Of a stretch of 64,000 bases of DNA, positions 8,682 to 18,189 are shown piece by piece. The notes under the pieces were generated by a model. The model did not search any database. It was not told the origin of the DNA and was given only the letters and a program-made list of their open reading frames with translations. The stretch covers positions 1,054,001-1,118,000 of the forward strand of contig CANMJH010000001.1 of NCBI GenBank assembly GCA_947498125.1, written 5' to 3'. Within the stretch, counting starts at the first letter, position 1, and every line of letters begins with the position of its first letter. The DNA is from an uncultured Nioella sp. Lineage in GTDB: Bacteria > Pseudomonadota > Alphaproteobacteria > Rhodobacterales > Rhodobacteraceae. Made by a program: the position numbers and the translations under genes.

Positions 8682-10244
8682 ATGACCAAGCAGCCGAGTT
8701 TCATCCTTTATATCACCGATCAGCACCGCGCGGATTATCTCGGCTGCTATGGCCATCCCATTCTGAAAACGCCCAATATCGATGCCTTGGCGGCCAATGG
8801 GGTGGCTCACGACCGGTTTTATGTGGCCTGTCCGGTGTGTATGCCAAACCGCGCCAGCCTTATGACATGCCGGATGCCGTCCAGCCACGGTGTGCGCATG
8901 AACGGCATTCCGCTGGCCCGCCAACATGTGACCTTCGTCGACCTGCTGCGCGAGGCGGGCTATGACACCGCCCTGATCGGCAAAAGCCATCTGCAAACGT
9001 TTTCGGGATTGCCCCCCCTTCCAAGCTTTCCAGAGGCGCGCGACGGCTATCACGAATCCGCATCCCAAGCCGTCCGCCACGATGTGACGGCGGAAAACTA
9101 CAACAGCGAAGATCCAGCGTTCTGGCGCGAGGCTGACGCCACTGTCCCCACGCCATTCTATGGCTTCGATCACGTGGAACTGGTGACCTATCACGGGGAC
9201 CGCGTCGGCGGAGATTACAAACGTTGGCTACGCAATCACCGAGCGGATGCAGACAGTCTTATCGGCGCTGAAAATCAGCTGCCGCATGATTATGCCTGCC
9301 CGCAGGCCGTGCGTACAGCAGTCCCGGCAGAGCTCTATTCAACCACCTATATCGCAGAACGGGCTGAAGCTTGGTTGCAAGGGCGCAAAGATAAGGACCG
9401 CCCGTTCTTTCTTATGGTCAGCTGGCCTGATCCGCATCACCCGTTCAACCCCCCGGGCAAATATTGGGACATGTATAACCCCGCTGAATTCCCTGTCCCC
9501 AACGCCTTCGATACGCCCGGCTGGACGCCGCCGCCCCATGTTGCTGCTGTTCGGGCCGCGCGCCATGCGGGCACTGCGAACCTTTCAGGGATGGAAGCCA
9601 TCGGATGCTCTGCGCGAGAGGCGCAAGAGGCTCAAGCCCTAACTTGCGGCATGATCACCATGATCGACGACGCCGTTGGGCGGGTGCAGACGGCTTTGGC
9701 CGCTTCGGGCAAGGCTGCAGACACGGTGACGATGTTCACGACAGATCACGGCGACCACCTTGGCGATCATCGGATGTTGTTCAAAGGGGCCGAGCACTAC
9801 GAACAAGTCACTCGCGTCCCGTTTATCTGGTCCGATCCCGGCGGCGCATCCGGCCTGCGCAGGGATGACATTGGTCAGACCTTGGATATCGGCACCACGA
9901 TCCTTGAACGCGCCCGCATTGAACCGGCGGACGGGATGCAAGGCCGCGATCTAAACACCCCAGGCCGCGAACATGCGTTTATGCAGTTTGCCGCTCAAAC
10001 CAACCTTCCTGGCTCTGATCTGCCCGCTTCGGTCTTCACGATCCGCGACGCGCGCCACCGCTTGTCGATGTTCCAAGGTGTGGAGTGGGGCGAACTCTAC
10101 GACCTGCAAACCGATCCGTCAGAATTCGAAAACCTGTGGGACGACCCGGCCCATGCCCACACACGCGCCAGCCTGATCGAGCGCCTCGCTCGCGCATCAT
10201 TCGCCCATATCGATACTGTCCCGACACCCGTGTCGCGGGCCTGA
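8682..10244 (+). CDS. Type I sulfatase, apparently cytoplasmic
   Basis: A 520-residue member of the alkaline phosphatase-like sulfatases, which hydrolyse sulfate esters using a formylglycine made from an active-site cysteine. The maturation motif C-x-P-x-R is present as CMPNR at residues 53-57, and downstream residues ASLMTCR match the family consensus. Metal-binding features are ITDQH at 11-15 and [11 protein letters not shown] in the C-terminal half, followed by the lysine in MLFKGAEHY. There is no signal peptide: the protein starts [15 protein letters not shown], directly with the first core strand. It should therefore act in the cytosol on a small sulfated compound imported by the neighbouring TRAP system. 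No anaerobic-type maturase gene is visible. A phosphonate monoester hydrolase activity is a less likely alternative. Confidence 0.87.
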   Translation: MTKQPSFILYITDQHRADYLGCYGHPILKTPNIDALAANGVAHDRFYVACPVCMPNRASLMTCRMPSSHGVRMNGIPLARQHVTFVDLLREAGYDTALIGKSHLQTFSGLPPLPSFPEARDGYHESASQAVRHDVTAENYNSEDPAFWREADATVPTPFYGFDHVELVTYHGDRVGGDYKRWLRNHRADADSLIGAENQLPHDYACPQAVRTAVPAELYSTTYIAERAEAWLQGRKDKDRPFFLMVSWPDPHHPFNPPGKYWDMYNPAEFPVPNAFDTPGWTPPPHVAAVRAARHAGTANLSGMEAIGCSAREAQEAQALTCGMITMIDDAVGRVQTALAASGKAADTVTMFTTDHGDHLGDHRMLFKGAEHYEQVTRVPFIWSDPGGASGLRRDDIGQTLDIGTTILERARIEPADGMQGRDLNTPGREHAFMQFAAQTNLPGSDLPASVFTIRDARHRLSMFQGVEWGELYDLQTDPSEFENLWDDPAHAHTRASLIERLARASFAHIDTVPTPVSRA

Positions 10245-10287
10245 GGACCGATATGACATCCGCAACCCACATAACAAGGCACCCCAC

Positions 10288-11463
10288 ATGACCAAAATCA
10301 AATCCGTTCGCACTCGTGTCTGGAACTGGACGGGGCCGGTTGTCCCGCCTGAGGGCAATTTTTGCACCAATGCGTCGGATACGTTGTGGATCAAAGGGGA
10401 TGCCATGGCGTCTTTTCGGTTCCACCAATGGCTGACCTGCGAGGTTGAGACCACGGACGGCACCATCGGCATCGGCAACGCGGCCTTGGCGCCCAGCATC
10501 CTAAAACCCGTCATTGACGAATGGCTCGCCCCTTTGGTGATTGGCGAGGATCCGTTCGACTACGCCTATCTGTGGGAAAAGATGTACCGCCGCACCCAAG
10601 CTTGGGGTCGCAAGGGCCTTGGCATGACGGCGATCAGCGCCGTGGACATCGCCATTTGGGATCTGATGGGCAAGCTGGTGGACAAGCCGGTGTTCAAACT
10701 GCTTGGCGGACGCACGAAAGAAGCGATCCCGGTCTATTACTCAAAGCTGTATTCCGCCCCGATCGACGTGATGCAGCGCGAGGCGCAAGAGGCGCTGGAT
10801 GCCGGACATACAGCCTTTAAAATGCGTTTCGGCTGGGGTCCCAAAGACGGCATGGCGGGGATGCGTGAGAACCTCAAACGGGTTGAATGCGTGCGCGAAG
10901 TGATCGGCTATGATACCGATCTGATGGCCGATGCCTATATGGGCTGGAACGTGGATTACACCAAGCGAATGCTGCCCAAACTGGCCCCGTTTGAGCTGCG
11001 CTGGCTAGAGGAACCGGTCATCGGCGATGACACGGCGGGTTATGCGGAACTCAACGCGATGAACATCGTCCCGATTTCGGGAGGGGAGCATGAATTTTCC
11101 ATCATGGGCTGCAAAAACCTGATCGTCGATAAAGCCGTCAGCGTGCTGCAATATGACACCAACCGCGTGGGCGGCATCACGGCGGCGCAAAAGATCAACG
11201 CTATCGCGGAAGCGCATCAATTGCCGGTCATTCCCCATGCCGGGCAGATGCATAATTACCACCTGACAATGGCCAACACCAATTGTCCCATGTCCGAATA
11301 CTTCCCCGTCTTTGACGTCGAGGTCGGCAATGAGTTGTTCTACTACATCTTCGAAGGCGATCCCGACGCCGAAAACGGCCTGCTCCAACTGGATGACGAT
11401 AAGCCAGGCTTGGGCATTTCCATCACCGATAAGCACCTGCAACATTTTGAGATCACCGAATGA
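10288..11463 (+). CDS. Enolase-superfamily sugar-acid dehydratase (L-rhamnonate/L-lyxonate dehydratase type)
   Basis: A 391-residue mandelate racemase-subgroup enzyme that removes water from an acid sugar to give a 2-keto-3-deoxy acid, using Mg2+. The barrel carries the expected ligands: Asp in [11 protein letters not shown], Glu in RWLEEP, Glu in ISGGEHE. A candidate catalytic His lies in [13 protein letters not shown], and another in the GEHE segment. The region [16 protein letters not shown] and the GEHE/PHAG pattern resemble L-rhamnonate dehydratase more than mannonate or galactonate dehydratases. The next two genes encode the later steps of an L-pentonate route, matching the L-lyxonate pathway described in Pseudomonas aeruginosa, so L-lyxonate or another L-aldonate is the favoured substrate (inference). 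Confidence 0.85.
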   Translation: MTKIKSVRTRVWNWTGPVVPPEGNFCTNASDTLWIKGDAMASFRFHQWLTCEVETTDGTIGIGNAALAPSILKPVIDEWLAPLVIGEDPFDYAYLWEKMYRRTQAWGRKGLGMTAISAVDIAIWDLMGKLVDKPVFKLLGGRTKEAIPVYYSKLYSAPIDVMQREAQEALDAGHTAFKMRFGWGPKDGMAGMRENLKRVECVREVIGYDTDLMADAYMGWNVDYTKRMLPKLAPFELRWLEEPVIGDDTAGYAELNAMNIVPISGGEHEFSIMGCKNLIVDKAVSVLQYDTNRVGGITAAQKINAIAEAHQLPVIPHAGQMHNYHLTMANTNCPMSEYFPVFDVEVGNELFYYIFEGDPDAENGLLQLDDDKPGLGISITDKHLQHFEITE

Positions 11464-12368
11464 CTTATTCTGGCATCTGGCCTGTCGCGCCCACCCCGTT
11501 TCACCCCGATGGCACGCTTGATCTTGAGGGGATGAAACGCGTCCTTGATTGCCTGATCGATCAGGGCGCGGATGGTATCTGCATTCTGGCGAATTTCTCG
11601 GAGCAGTTCCTGATCTCGGACGCCGAACGCGAAGTTTTGGCGCGCCTCAGCGTCGAACATATTGCTGGCCGTGTGCCTGTGATTGTCACGATCAGCCATT
11701 ATGCGACTCAAATCGCGGTTGAGCGGGCGCAGTTTGCCAAGGATCTTGGGGCAGACATCGTGATGATGATGCCGCCCTATCACGGCGCGCTGCTCAAAGG
11801 CACGCCCGAACAATCCTTCGAGCAATTCGCCGCTGTGGGCGAGGTCGGCATCCCGATCATGGTGCAGGACGCGCCGTTGTCCGGTGTTGATCTGCCCGTG
11901 CCCCTCTTGGTGCGGATGGCGAAAGAGATTGAGGCCGTCAAACTGTTCAAGATCGAATGCCCCCGCGCCGCGAATAAGATCCGCACGTTAATTGAAAAGG
12001 GGGGCGATGCGATTGAGGCGCCCTTTGACGGCGAAGAAGCGATCACCCTGCTAGCCGACCTTGATGCAGGGGCTACAGGCTCCATGACCAGCGGCATGAT
12101 CGTTGACCAGATTAAACCGGTGATCACCAAATACCACAGCGGCGACTTAGACGGGGCCACGGCGGCCTATGGGCGCGTTGCAATGGCCATCAACCACGAA
12201 AACCGCCAATGCGGCTGGCAATCCTGTAAGGCCGCAATGGTCGAAGGCGGCGTGATCACATCCGACTTCTGCCGCCACCCGATCCCGCCGCTGCATCCGG
12301 CGATCCGCGCGCGGCTACTTGACTTGATCACCCCGCTCAACCCGCTGGTCCTGCGTTGGGGTAAGTAG
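11460..12368 (+). CDS. L-2-keto-3-deoxypentonate (arabonate/lyxonate) dehydratase, DHDPS family
   Basis: A 302-residue Schiff-base enzyme of the dihydrodipicolinate synthase/N-acetylneuraminate lyase family. It closely resembles the Azospirillum L-2-keto-3-deoxyarabonate dehydratase: shared stretches are [65 protein letters not shown] and the C-terminal NPLVLRWGK. The expected Schiff-base lysine is in VKLFKIE. The reaction is dehydration and deamination-like rearrangement of a 2-keto-3-deoxy-L-pentonate to alpha-ketoglutaric semialdehyde. Its ATG overlaps the stop of the dehydratase gene (ATGA), and the semialdehyde dehydrogenase follows, so the assignment is well supported by context. Confidence 0.88.
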   Translation: MTYSGIWPVAPTPFHPDGTLDLEGMKRVLDCLIDQGADGICILANFSEQFLISDAEREVLARLSVEHIAGRVPVIVTISHYATQIAVERAQFAKDLGADIVMMMPPYHGALLKGTPEQSFEQFAAVGEVGIPIMVQDAPLSGVDLPVPLLVRMAKEIEAVKLFKIECPRAANKIRTLIEKGGDAIEAPFDGEEAITLLADLDAGATGSMTSGMIVDQIKPVITKYHSGDLDGATAAYGRVAMAINHENRQCGWQSCKAAMVEGGVITSDFCRHPIPPLHPAIRARLLDLITPLNPLVLRWGK

Positions 12369-12407
12369 TCCTACTTCGCCCCTATAAGAATTTCAGAAGG
12401 AAAAACA

Positions 12408-13910
12408 ATGCTCAAAGGCAAACACTTGATCGCGGGCGAATGGTTGGACAGCGACGCGTCATTCGAGAACGAACCTGTTACAGGATCCCCTGACCTCTTC
12501 GCAGCAGGAACGGTCGCCTTGGTGGACCGCGCCTGCAAAGAAGCCGAGGACGCCTTTGTCACCTACGGCTATTCCACACGCGCAGACCGCGCCACATTTC
12601 TACGTGCAATCGCCGAAGAGATTGACGCGCGCGGCGATGACATCACTGCCATGGGCGTCAAGGAAACGGGCCTGCCCGAGGGACGCCTGATTGGCGAACG
12701 TGGCCGCACCGTGGGCCAGCTTCGGCTTTTCGCGGATCATATCGAAAAGGGCGACTATCTGGATCGGCGTCATGTCGCTGGCCAACCAGAGGCGCAGCCC
12801 TTGCCCCGGCCTGACCTGCATATGATCCAGCGCCCAATCGGCCCCGTTGCCGTCTTTGGCGCATCCAACTTTCCACTGGCGTTCTCAACCGCTGGCGGCG
12901 ACACTGCCGCCGCATTGGCAGCGGGATGTACGGTTGTGGTCAAAGGCCATTCGGCACATCCGGGCGTTGCCGATATCGTCGCGCAAGCCATTGATGCAGC
13001 GCGAAAAAAATGCGGCCTGCATCCTGGCGTCTTCAGCCAAGTGCAAGGCGGCAACCGGCAAGTGGGGCAAGCGATTGTCCAGCACCCGTTGATCAAGGCC
13101 GTCGGGTTTACAGGGTCGCTTGGTGGCGGCCGGGCGCTGTTCGATCTATGTGCGGCGCGCCCTGATCCGATCCCGTTCTTTGGTGAACTTGGGTCGGTCA
13201 ATCCGATGTTCGTGCTGGACGGCGCTCTGGCCAATCGCGCCGATGCAATCGCAAAGGGTTGGGCGGCGTCGCTTACGATGGGTGCCGGACAATTCTGCAC
13301 CAATCCCGGCGTGGCCGTCGTGACGGCGGGTTCAGACGCCGGAACCTTCATTGATGCAGCGCGGACCGCTTTGGAAGCTGTTGGCGCGCAGCCAATGTTA
13401 ACCGCCGGCATCGCGTCGGCGTTTCATCAAGGGCGCGACAGGTTCGCGAATAGCGGCGACGTGGACGTTGTGCTTTCAACCACCTGCACGGACCGTACTG
13501 CCACGCCCTACCTGTTTGCAACCACGGGCGCGGCATGGCTGGCCAATGAAGACCTTGGCGAAGAGGTGTTTGGCCCACTTGGGCTGGTGGTTGTGGTCAA
13601 CGACGTAGATGAACGCCTGGCCATCGCGCGGTCACTGAAAGGCCAGTTGACGGCGACCCTGCATCTAGACAGCGAAGATACCAAAGCCGCGCAAGACATT
13701 GTGCCGGTTCTGGAACGCAAAGTCGGGCGACTTCTTGCGAACGGGTATCCAACCGGCGTCGATGTATCGGACGCGATGGTGCATGGCGGGCCTTATCCCG
13801 CCTCCACCAATTTCGGAGCAACCTCCGTCGGCACATTGTCAATTCGCCGGTTTCTTCGCCCGGTTTGTTATCAGGATATGCCAGCCGCTCTCTTGCCGCA
13901 GGACCTTTGA
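12408..13910 (+). CDS. Alpha-ketoglutaric semialdehyde (2,5-dioxovalerate) dehydrogenase
   Basis: A 500-residue NAD(P)-dependent aldehyde dehydrogenase of the alpha-ketoglutaric semialdehyde dehydrogenase group. Diagnostic segments are FGASNFPLAFSTAGGDTAAAL (coenzyme-binding region), VVVKGHSAHPG, the general-base Glu in FFGELGSVNPMF, and the catalytic Cys in GAGQFCTNPG. It would convert the semialdehyde made by the preceding enzyme to 2-oxoglutarate, feeding the TCA cycle. An AGAAGGA ribosome site lies 7 bases upstream of the ATG. It is the last gene of the operon; the next 250 bases have no gene and no clear intrinsic terminator. Confidence 0.9.
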   Translation: MLKGKHLIAGEWLDSDASFENEPVTGSPDLFAAGTVALVDRACKEAEDAFVTYGYSTRADRATFLRAIAEEIDARGDDITAMGVKETGLPEGRLIGERGRTVGQLRLFADHIEKGDYLDRRHVAGQPEAQPLPRPDLHMIQRPIGPVAVFGASNFPLAFSTAGGDTAAALAAGCTVVVKGHSAHPGVADIVAQAIDAARKKCGLHPGVFSQVQGGNRQVGQAIVQHPLIKAVGFTGSLGGGRALFDLCAARPDPIPFFGELGSVNPMFVLDGALANRADAIAKGWAASLTMGAGQFCTNPGVAVVTAGSDAGTFIDAARTALEAVGAQPMLTAGIASAFHQGRDRFANSGDVDVVLSTTCTDRTATPYLFATTGAAWLANEDLGEEVFGPLGLVVVVNDVDERLAIARSLKGQLTATLHLDSEDTKAAQDIVPVLERKVGRLLANGYPTGVDVSDAMVHGGPYPASTNFGATSVGTLSIRRFLRPVCYQDMPAALLPQDL

Positions 13911-14164
13911 GACGGCAATGGCGGTAATACCCAACGGGAGAGATGAAAACTGCTGTTGAATGTCACGTCTTGGGCGTTCAAGGATGTCGACCCAAGGCCA
14001 GCTTTTTGCGCGCTCAAGCCCCCTGCCCGCGATCCATTTTTTTGTGCACGCTGCGCATATCCATTCTCGCGGACATCCTTAAGCCGAGGTCAAGTTTGAG
14101 CAGGATTTACAATGCTCGGGCGATCGTTTTGCTGCCCTGCCCACAATGCAAGTGGCAATAAGGG

Positions 14165-14557
14165 CTATCTATTCTCGGTTGCTTGAAATGCTTTTTTCGC
14201 AGCGGCTATCGTGTTTATGCAGGCCGGAACCCCGGCGTAAACCGCGACTTGCAGGATGATCTCGACGATCTCTTCCTGGGTCACGCCATTATTCATCGCC
14301 GCGCGAATGTGAAACTCTAATTGCCCAGAAGCCGTGCCCATTGCCGCAAGCATGGCGACTGTCAGCATTTCGCGTGTTCGCAGGTCGAGACCATCGCGCC
14401 CGACCACGTCGGCAAATGCAAATCCCAGCACGATTTCAAGAAAATCCTCGGACAGCTCATCAAGGTTTCTTTCCACTTTTGCGGGGGCGCCCGGATCCAG
14501 TTTCCTGAGCAGTTCAAGCGCCGCCTTGCGCCGGGGGGTGGCCGCGTTTTCGCTCAT
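14165..14557 (-). CDS. Carboxymuconolactone decarboxylase family protein
   Basis: A 130-residue small helical protein of the CMD/AhpD-like fold. The core runs from about residue 55 to 120 with REMLTVAMLAAMG, QLEFHIRAAMNNGVTQEEIVEIILQ and VYAGVPACINT, closest to gamma-carboxymuconolactone decarboxylase-like proteins. The redox C-x-x-C of AhpD is absent, so a peroxidase role is unlikely. Its start overlaps the stop of the upstream aldo/keto reductase gene (ATGA), so the two form one transcription unit under the divergent LysR gene. Isolated CMD-like proteins often accompany reductases; the reaction here is unknown. Confidence 0.86.
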   Translation of the reverse strand: MSENAATPRRKAALELLRKLDPGAPAKVERNLDELSEDFLEIVLGFAFADVVGRDGLDLRTREMLTVAMLAAMGTASGQLEFHIRAAMNNGVTQEEIVEIILQVAVYAGVPACINTIAAAKKAFQATENR

Positions 14558-15537
14558 GCGTCGACGCCTTTCATACCCTCTTTGGTGTACCGCCCGCCCT
14601 TGATGCCGGCGGCCTTGATCGCGTCTTCCAGATGGGCCCCTTCCGCCTTGGTCAGCGTCAACTGCGCGGCCTGGACGTTTTGTTCAAGATATTTCACCTG
14701 CCGCGTGCCGGGGATCGGAACGATGTTATCGCCTTTGGACAGGACCCAAGCCAAAGCGACCTGCGCGGGCGTCCAGCCCTTTTCCAGCGCCATTGTTTTT
14801 AGGATGTCGACGGCGCTTTGGTTTTGCTGGATGTTCTCGGGCGCAAAGCGCGGCAAGCCGACCCGAAAATCGCCGTCTTCGAATTGGGTTGTCTGGTCGA
14901 AAATCCCGGCAAGAAACCCACGCCCAAGCGGGGAATAGGGGACAAAGCCGATGCCCAGCTGATGACAGGTTGGCAGGATTTCGGCTTCGACGTCCCGGCT
15001 CCAGAGGGAGTATTCGGTTTGAAGGGCCGTGACGGGGTGAACCGCATGGGCACGGCGCAGCGTTGCGGCGGAAACTTCGCACAATCCGATATGGCCGATC
15101 TTTCCCTCTTCAACCAAAAGCGCCAATTCCCCCATGACATCCTCGACCGGGTAAGAGCGATCAAGGCGGTGGACATAATAAAGGTCGATATAGTCCCGAT
15201 CGAGACGTTTCAGGGACGCTTCGCAAGCTTGGCGGGCATATTCGGGGCTGTTGTCGAGCGTGCGGGCATATTCGCCGGGTTTGCGCCGGATCCCGAACTT
15301 CGTCGCGATAACCGCGTCGATCTTGCTGCTTGCAAGAAACCGGCCAAGCAATTCTTCGTTATGGCCAGATCCGTAGGTGTCGGCCGAGTCGAAAAAGGTC
15401 ACGCCAAGCTCAGCCGCGCGGTGGAGAACTTCGGTGGACGCGACATCGTCGCGGGGGCCGTAAAATTCACTCATCCCCATGCAGCCAAGCCCCACGGCAC
15501 TGACGGTCAAACTGTTCGATAGGGTTCTGGTTTGCAT
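14554..15537 (-). CDS. Aldo/keto reductase
   Basis: A 327-residue NADPH-dependent reductase of the AKR superfamily (YajO/AKR13-like). Seen are GLGCMGMSEFYG at the N-terminus, the catalytic Asp-Tyr of FFDSADTYGSGHNEELLG, the Lys in VIATKFGIR, the His in LYYVHRLD, and the cofactor region IVPIPGTRQVKYLEQN. The frame continues upstream for 86 codons, but that stretch is not AKR-like and crosses the divergent LysR gene; the ATG at 15537 has GGAGA upstream and gives the standard N-terminus. It is divergent from a LysR gene over 93 bases and followed by the CMD-like gene. Confidence 0.92.
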   Translation of the reverse strand: MQTRTLSNSLTVSAVGLGCMGMSEFYGPRDDVASTEVLHRAAELGVTFFDSADTYGSGHNEELLGRFLASSKIDAVIATKFGIRRKPGEYARTLDNSPEYARQACEASLKRLDRDYIDLYYVHRLDRSYPVEDVMGELALLVEEGKIGHIGLCEVSAATLRRAHAVHPVTALQTEYSLWSRDVEAEILPTCHQLGIGFVPYSPLGRGFLAGIFDQTTQFEDGDFRVGLPRFAPENIQQNQSAVDILKTMALEKGWTPAQVALAWVLSKGDNIVPIPGTRQVKYLEQNVQAAQLTLTKAEGAHLEDAIKAAGIKGGRYTKEGMKGVDA

Positions 15538-15594
15538 TTGGGTCTCCGTTTTACGGGCGAAACCTGCATTTCCATCTCTGAAAACGAAATAGCC

Positions 15595-15625
15595 GTTTCT
15601 GAAACAAGGGTTTCCATATATGGAA
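15595..15625. promoter_or_regulatory. Stacked palindromes in the AKR/LysR divergent promoter
   Basis: Two inverted repeats stand next to each other: GTTTC-T-GAAAC at 15595-15605 and the perfect 14-base palindrome TTCCATATATGGAA at 15612-15625, which ends 5 bases before the LysR ATG. The spacing and their place between divergent genes suit binding of the LysR regulator, with the second covering its own ribosome site and so allowing self-repression. Function is inference. Confidence 0.5.
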
Positions 15626-15630
15626 GACAG

Positions 15631-16527
15631 ATGGCTCGAATGAATCTTGATGACGCGCCGGTTTTTCTGGCAATCGCCCGGACCGGAACGCTGACCGCGG
15701 CGGCGGCGCAGTTGGGGACGGGAATCGCAACGGTTTCGCGCAAGATTGAGCGATTGGAGCTTGCCTTGGGCGTTCCGCTTTTTGCGCGCCATCAAAGCGG
15801 ATACACCTTAACGGATGAAGGCGAGGCGTTGCTGCCCCGCGCCGAGGCGCTGGAAGAAGCGGCGCAGCGGTTTCGGCTGGATGCAGCGTCTGAAGCAGAA
15901 GCCATCGGCCATGTCAGGGTGGCAACGGCCGAAAACCTTGCCAATGATGTTATTATCCCAAGCCTTTCCGGTCTGCTGCAAACGAACCCGGGTTTGACGA
16001 TTGAGGTTCTGACCGACATCACCACGTCAAACCTGCACCGGCGGGATGCTGATCTTGCGGTCAGGATGGTCCGCCCTGAGCGTGGCAATCTGACGGTCCG
16101 GCAAGTCGGCACTCTGGGCTATGGTCTTTACGGGTCAGCCGAGTATCTGGCGAACAGATCATCGCATGATCAAAGCCTTTTTGCGGATGATCGTTTCATT
16201 GGCTGGTCCGAGCGCCAACAAATGCTACCGGCGGCGCAATGGTTGGAACGGAAGATGAAGGGCGACGCGCCTGCAATCATGACGTCATCGCTGTTTGGGC
16301 AAGTGACGGCTGCGAAATCTGGTCTGGGTTTGGCGATCTTACCGCATTTCCTTGCAGCGCCTGCGGGGCTGAAACAGGTTGCTGGCGATATCGGCTTGGA
16401 TCAACCGATCTGGCTTGTGATCCATAGCGATCTTTTGGCGTCCCACCGCGTTCGGATCGTGGCGGATCATCTGGCGCATGTTATCGCGTCAAACGACGCC
16501 CGCCTTCGGGGGCACCGCCCGGAATAG
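15631..16527 (+). CDS. LysR-family transcriptional regulator
   Basis: A 298-residue LysR-type regulator. The N-terminal winged helix spans about residues 4-63 (FLAIARTGTLTAAAAQLGTGIATVSRKIERLE), followed by a linker and a two-lobed effector domain (from about residue 92: VRVATAENLANDVIIPSL). The open frame begins 33 codons earlier but those codons overlap the promoter palindromes; the ATG at 15631 preceded by GGAAG is preferred, with ATG 15640 as an alternative. It is divergent from the aldo/keto reductase-CMD pair and most likely controls it. Confidence 0.9.
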   Translation: MARMNLDDAPVFLAIARTGTLTAAAAQLGTGIATVSRKIERLELALGVPLFARHQSGYTLTDEGEALLPRAEALEEAAQRFRLDAASEAEAIGHVRVATAENLANDVIIPSLSGLLQTNPGLTIEVLTDITTSNLHRRDADLAVRMVRPERGNLTVRQVGTLGYGLYGSAEYLANRSSHDQSLFADDRFIGWSERQQMLPAAQWLERKMKGDAPAIMTSSLFGQVTAAKSGLGLAILPHFLAAPAGLKQVAGDIGLDQPIWLVIHSDLLASHRVRIVADHLAHVIASNDARLRGHRPE

Positions 16528-16544
16528 GTGGGCTTGCCTCGACC

Positions 16545-16566
16545 TGTTTTCCAATTTTGAAAAACA
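16545..16566. promoter_or_regulatory. Imperfect 22-base palindrome upstream of the ALDH-ABC operon
   Basis: TGTTTTCC...GAAAAACA forms an imperfect inverted repeat (18 of 22 positions symmetrical) 128 bases before the aldehyde dehydrogenase start. AT-rich symmetry of this size suits a dimeric repressor. No regulator gene for the ABC operon lies directly beside it, so the protein that would bind is unknown. Confidence 0.3.
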
Positions 16567-16693
16567 AACTACCTGAAATCGCTATTTTCTTCGGATTGTG
16601 AGTAAGCCCATCTTGCTGCTGAACGAATGTGCAGCGGCCTGACAGGGTTTACCCAAGTCGCAGCACTCCAGAATTACTTCGGGAGGAACAGCG

Positions 16694-18181
16694 ATGCTCG
16701 ACACGCAGTCGGACACTATTCAAGAATTCAAAATGCTGATCGATGGCAAATGGGTCGATGCGGCATCTGGCACGAAGCTGCCTTCGGAAAATCCATATAT
16801 CGGAAAAGTCTGGGCGAATGTCCCGGATGGTGGCGCAGAGGATATTGACGCAGCCGTCAAAGCCGCCCGCGCCGCGTTTGAGGGCGAGTGGGGCGCTTTG
16901 AGCGCGCAGGCTCGCGGGAAGCTGATGCGCAAACTGGGCGATCTGATTGCCGAGAACGCAGAAGACATCGCTCGGGTCGAAAGCACCGATAATGGCAAGC
17001 TCTATAAAGAGATGCTTGCGCAGGCGAAATACCTGCCCGAGTGGCTGTATTACTTCGCAGGAGCCGCAGATAAATTCGGCGGCGAGGTCATCCCGTCGGA
17101 ACGTCCGAATTTTCACATCTATACGCGCCACGAACCTATTGGAGTGATCGGGGCCATCACCCCGTGGAATTCGCCGGTTCTGCTGCTTGGTTTCAAACTG
17201 GCCCCTGCATTGGCCGCCGGGTGTACGATGGTTGTGAAGCCCTCTGAACATACGCCTGCCTCTACATTGCGGTTTGCGCAACTATTCGAGGAAGCGGGCT
17301 TTCCCCCCGGTGTTTTCAACGTGGTCACTGGTGGGCGCGATGCAGGTGAGGCGCTGTCGCGGCATCCCGGCATCAACAAGCTGGCCTTTACCGGATCGGA
17401 CGTGACCGGCAAACGCGTCATGCAGGCAGGCGCCGAGAACTTCACCCGCGTCACGCTGGAATTGGGGGGTAAATCGCCCAACATCGTTTTTGAAGACGCC
17501 GACATTGAGGCGGCTGCGAATGGCGTGATTGCCGGGATCTTTGGCGCGACCGGCCAGACATGCATGGCGGGCTCCCGACTGTTGGTGCAATCCTCGATCA
17601 AGGATGAGCTTCTTAAGCGCGTCGCAGAGCGGGCCAAGACCATTAAACTTGGCGATCCGATGAATATGGAAACCGAGATGGGGCCGATGGCAACGCGGCC
17701 TCAGTTCGACAAGGTCATGGGCATTCTGGACCGCGCTAAATCCCAAGGGGCAACCTTCCTTTCAGGTGGACGAGCAAGCCCGGATCACGATGGCTTTTTC
17801 ATCGAAGCCACAATCGTTGACGGAATTACGCCTGACATGGAAATCGCCAAGGATGAGATCTTTGGCCCGGTTCTGTCCGTTCTGACATTCGATACCGAAG
17901 AAGAAGGCATCAAGCTGGCCAATGATACCCGGTTTGGGTTGGCAGCTGGGATCTGGACGCAATCCGGACAGCGGGGAACCCGTGTCGCGCATGCGGTTCG
18001 GGCGGGAACCGTGTGGATCAATGCCTACCGGGTTGTTGCGCCCAATGTGCCGTTCGGGGGTTTCGGTCATTCAGGCATCGGCCGTGAAAACGGGTTTGAC
18101 GCCATTCGTGGCTATACCGAGACAAAAGCCGTGTGGGTCGAGTTGACGGGCGCAACACGCGATCCGTTCAACATTGGTTGA
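16694..18181 (+). CDS. NAD(P)-dependent aldehyde dehydrogenase
   Basis: A 495-residue aldehyde dehydrogenase of the broad betaine/DhaS-like group. The coenzyme fold includes ITPWNSPVLLLGFKLAPALAAG and KPSEHTP; GFTGS is present as AFTGSDVTG; the general base is Glu in TLELGGKSPN; the nucleophile is Cys in GATGQTCMAGS. The C-terminal oligomerisation motif is FGGFGHSGIGREN. A GGAGGA ribosome site precedes the ATG. It is the first gene of a co-directional set with a lyase, an ABC sugar importer and a LeuD-like gene, so it probably oxidises an aldehyde produced in that pathway, such as one released by the lyase (inference). Confidence 0.92.
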   Translation: MLDTQSDTIQEFKMLIDGKWVDAASGTKLPSENPYIGKVWANVPDGGAEDIDAAVKAARAAFEGEWGALSAQARGKLMRKLGDLIAENAEDIARVESTDNGKLYKEMLAQAKYLPEWLYYFAGAADKFGGEVIPSERPNFHIYTRHEPIGVIGAITPWNSPVLLLGFKLAPALAAGCTMVVKPSEHTPASTLRFAQLFEEAGFPPGVFNVVTGGRDAGEALSRHPGINKLAFTGSDVTGKRVMQAGAENFTRVTLELGGKSPNIVFEDADIEAAANGVIAGIFGATGQTCMAGSRLLVQSSIKDELLKRVAERAKTIKLGDPMNMETEMGPMATRPQFDKVMGILDRAKSQGATFLSGGRASPDHDGFFIEATIVDGITPDMEIAKDEIFGPVLSVLTFDTEEEGIKLANDTRFGLAAGIWTQSGQRGTRVAHAVRAGTVWINAYRVVAPNVPFGGFGHSGIGRENGFDAIRGYTETKAVWVELTGATRDPFNIG

Positions 18182-18189
18182 CCGGGGGC

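Noticed and set aside
15538-15795. In-frame extension upstream of the aldo/keto reductase
   Set aside because: It runs across the divergent promoter and into the LysR gene and is not AKR-like.
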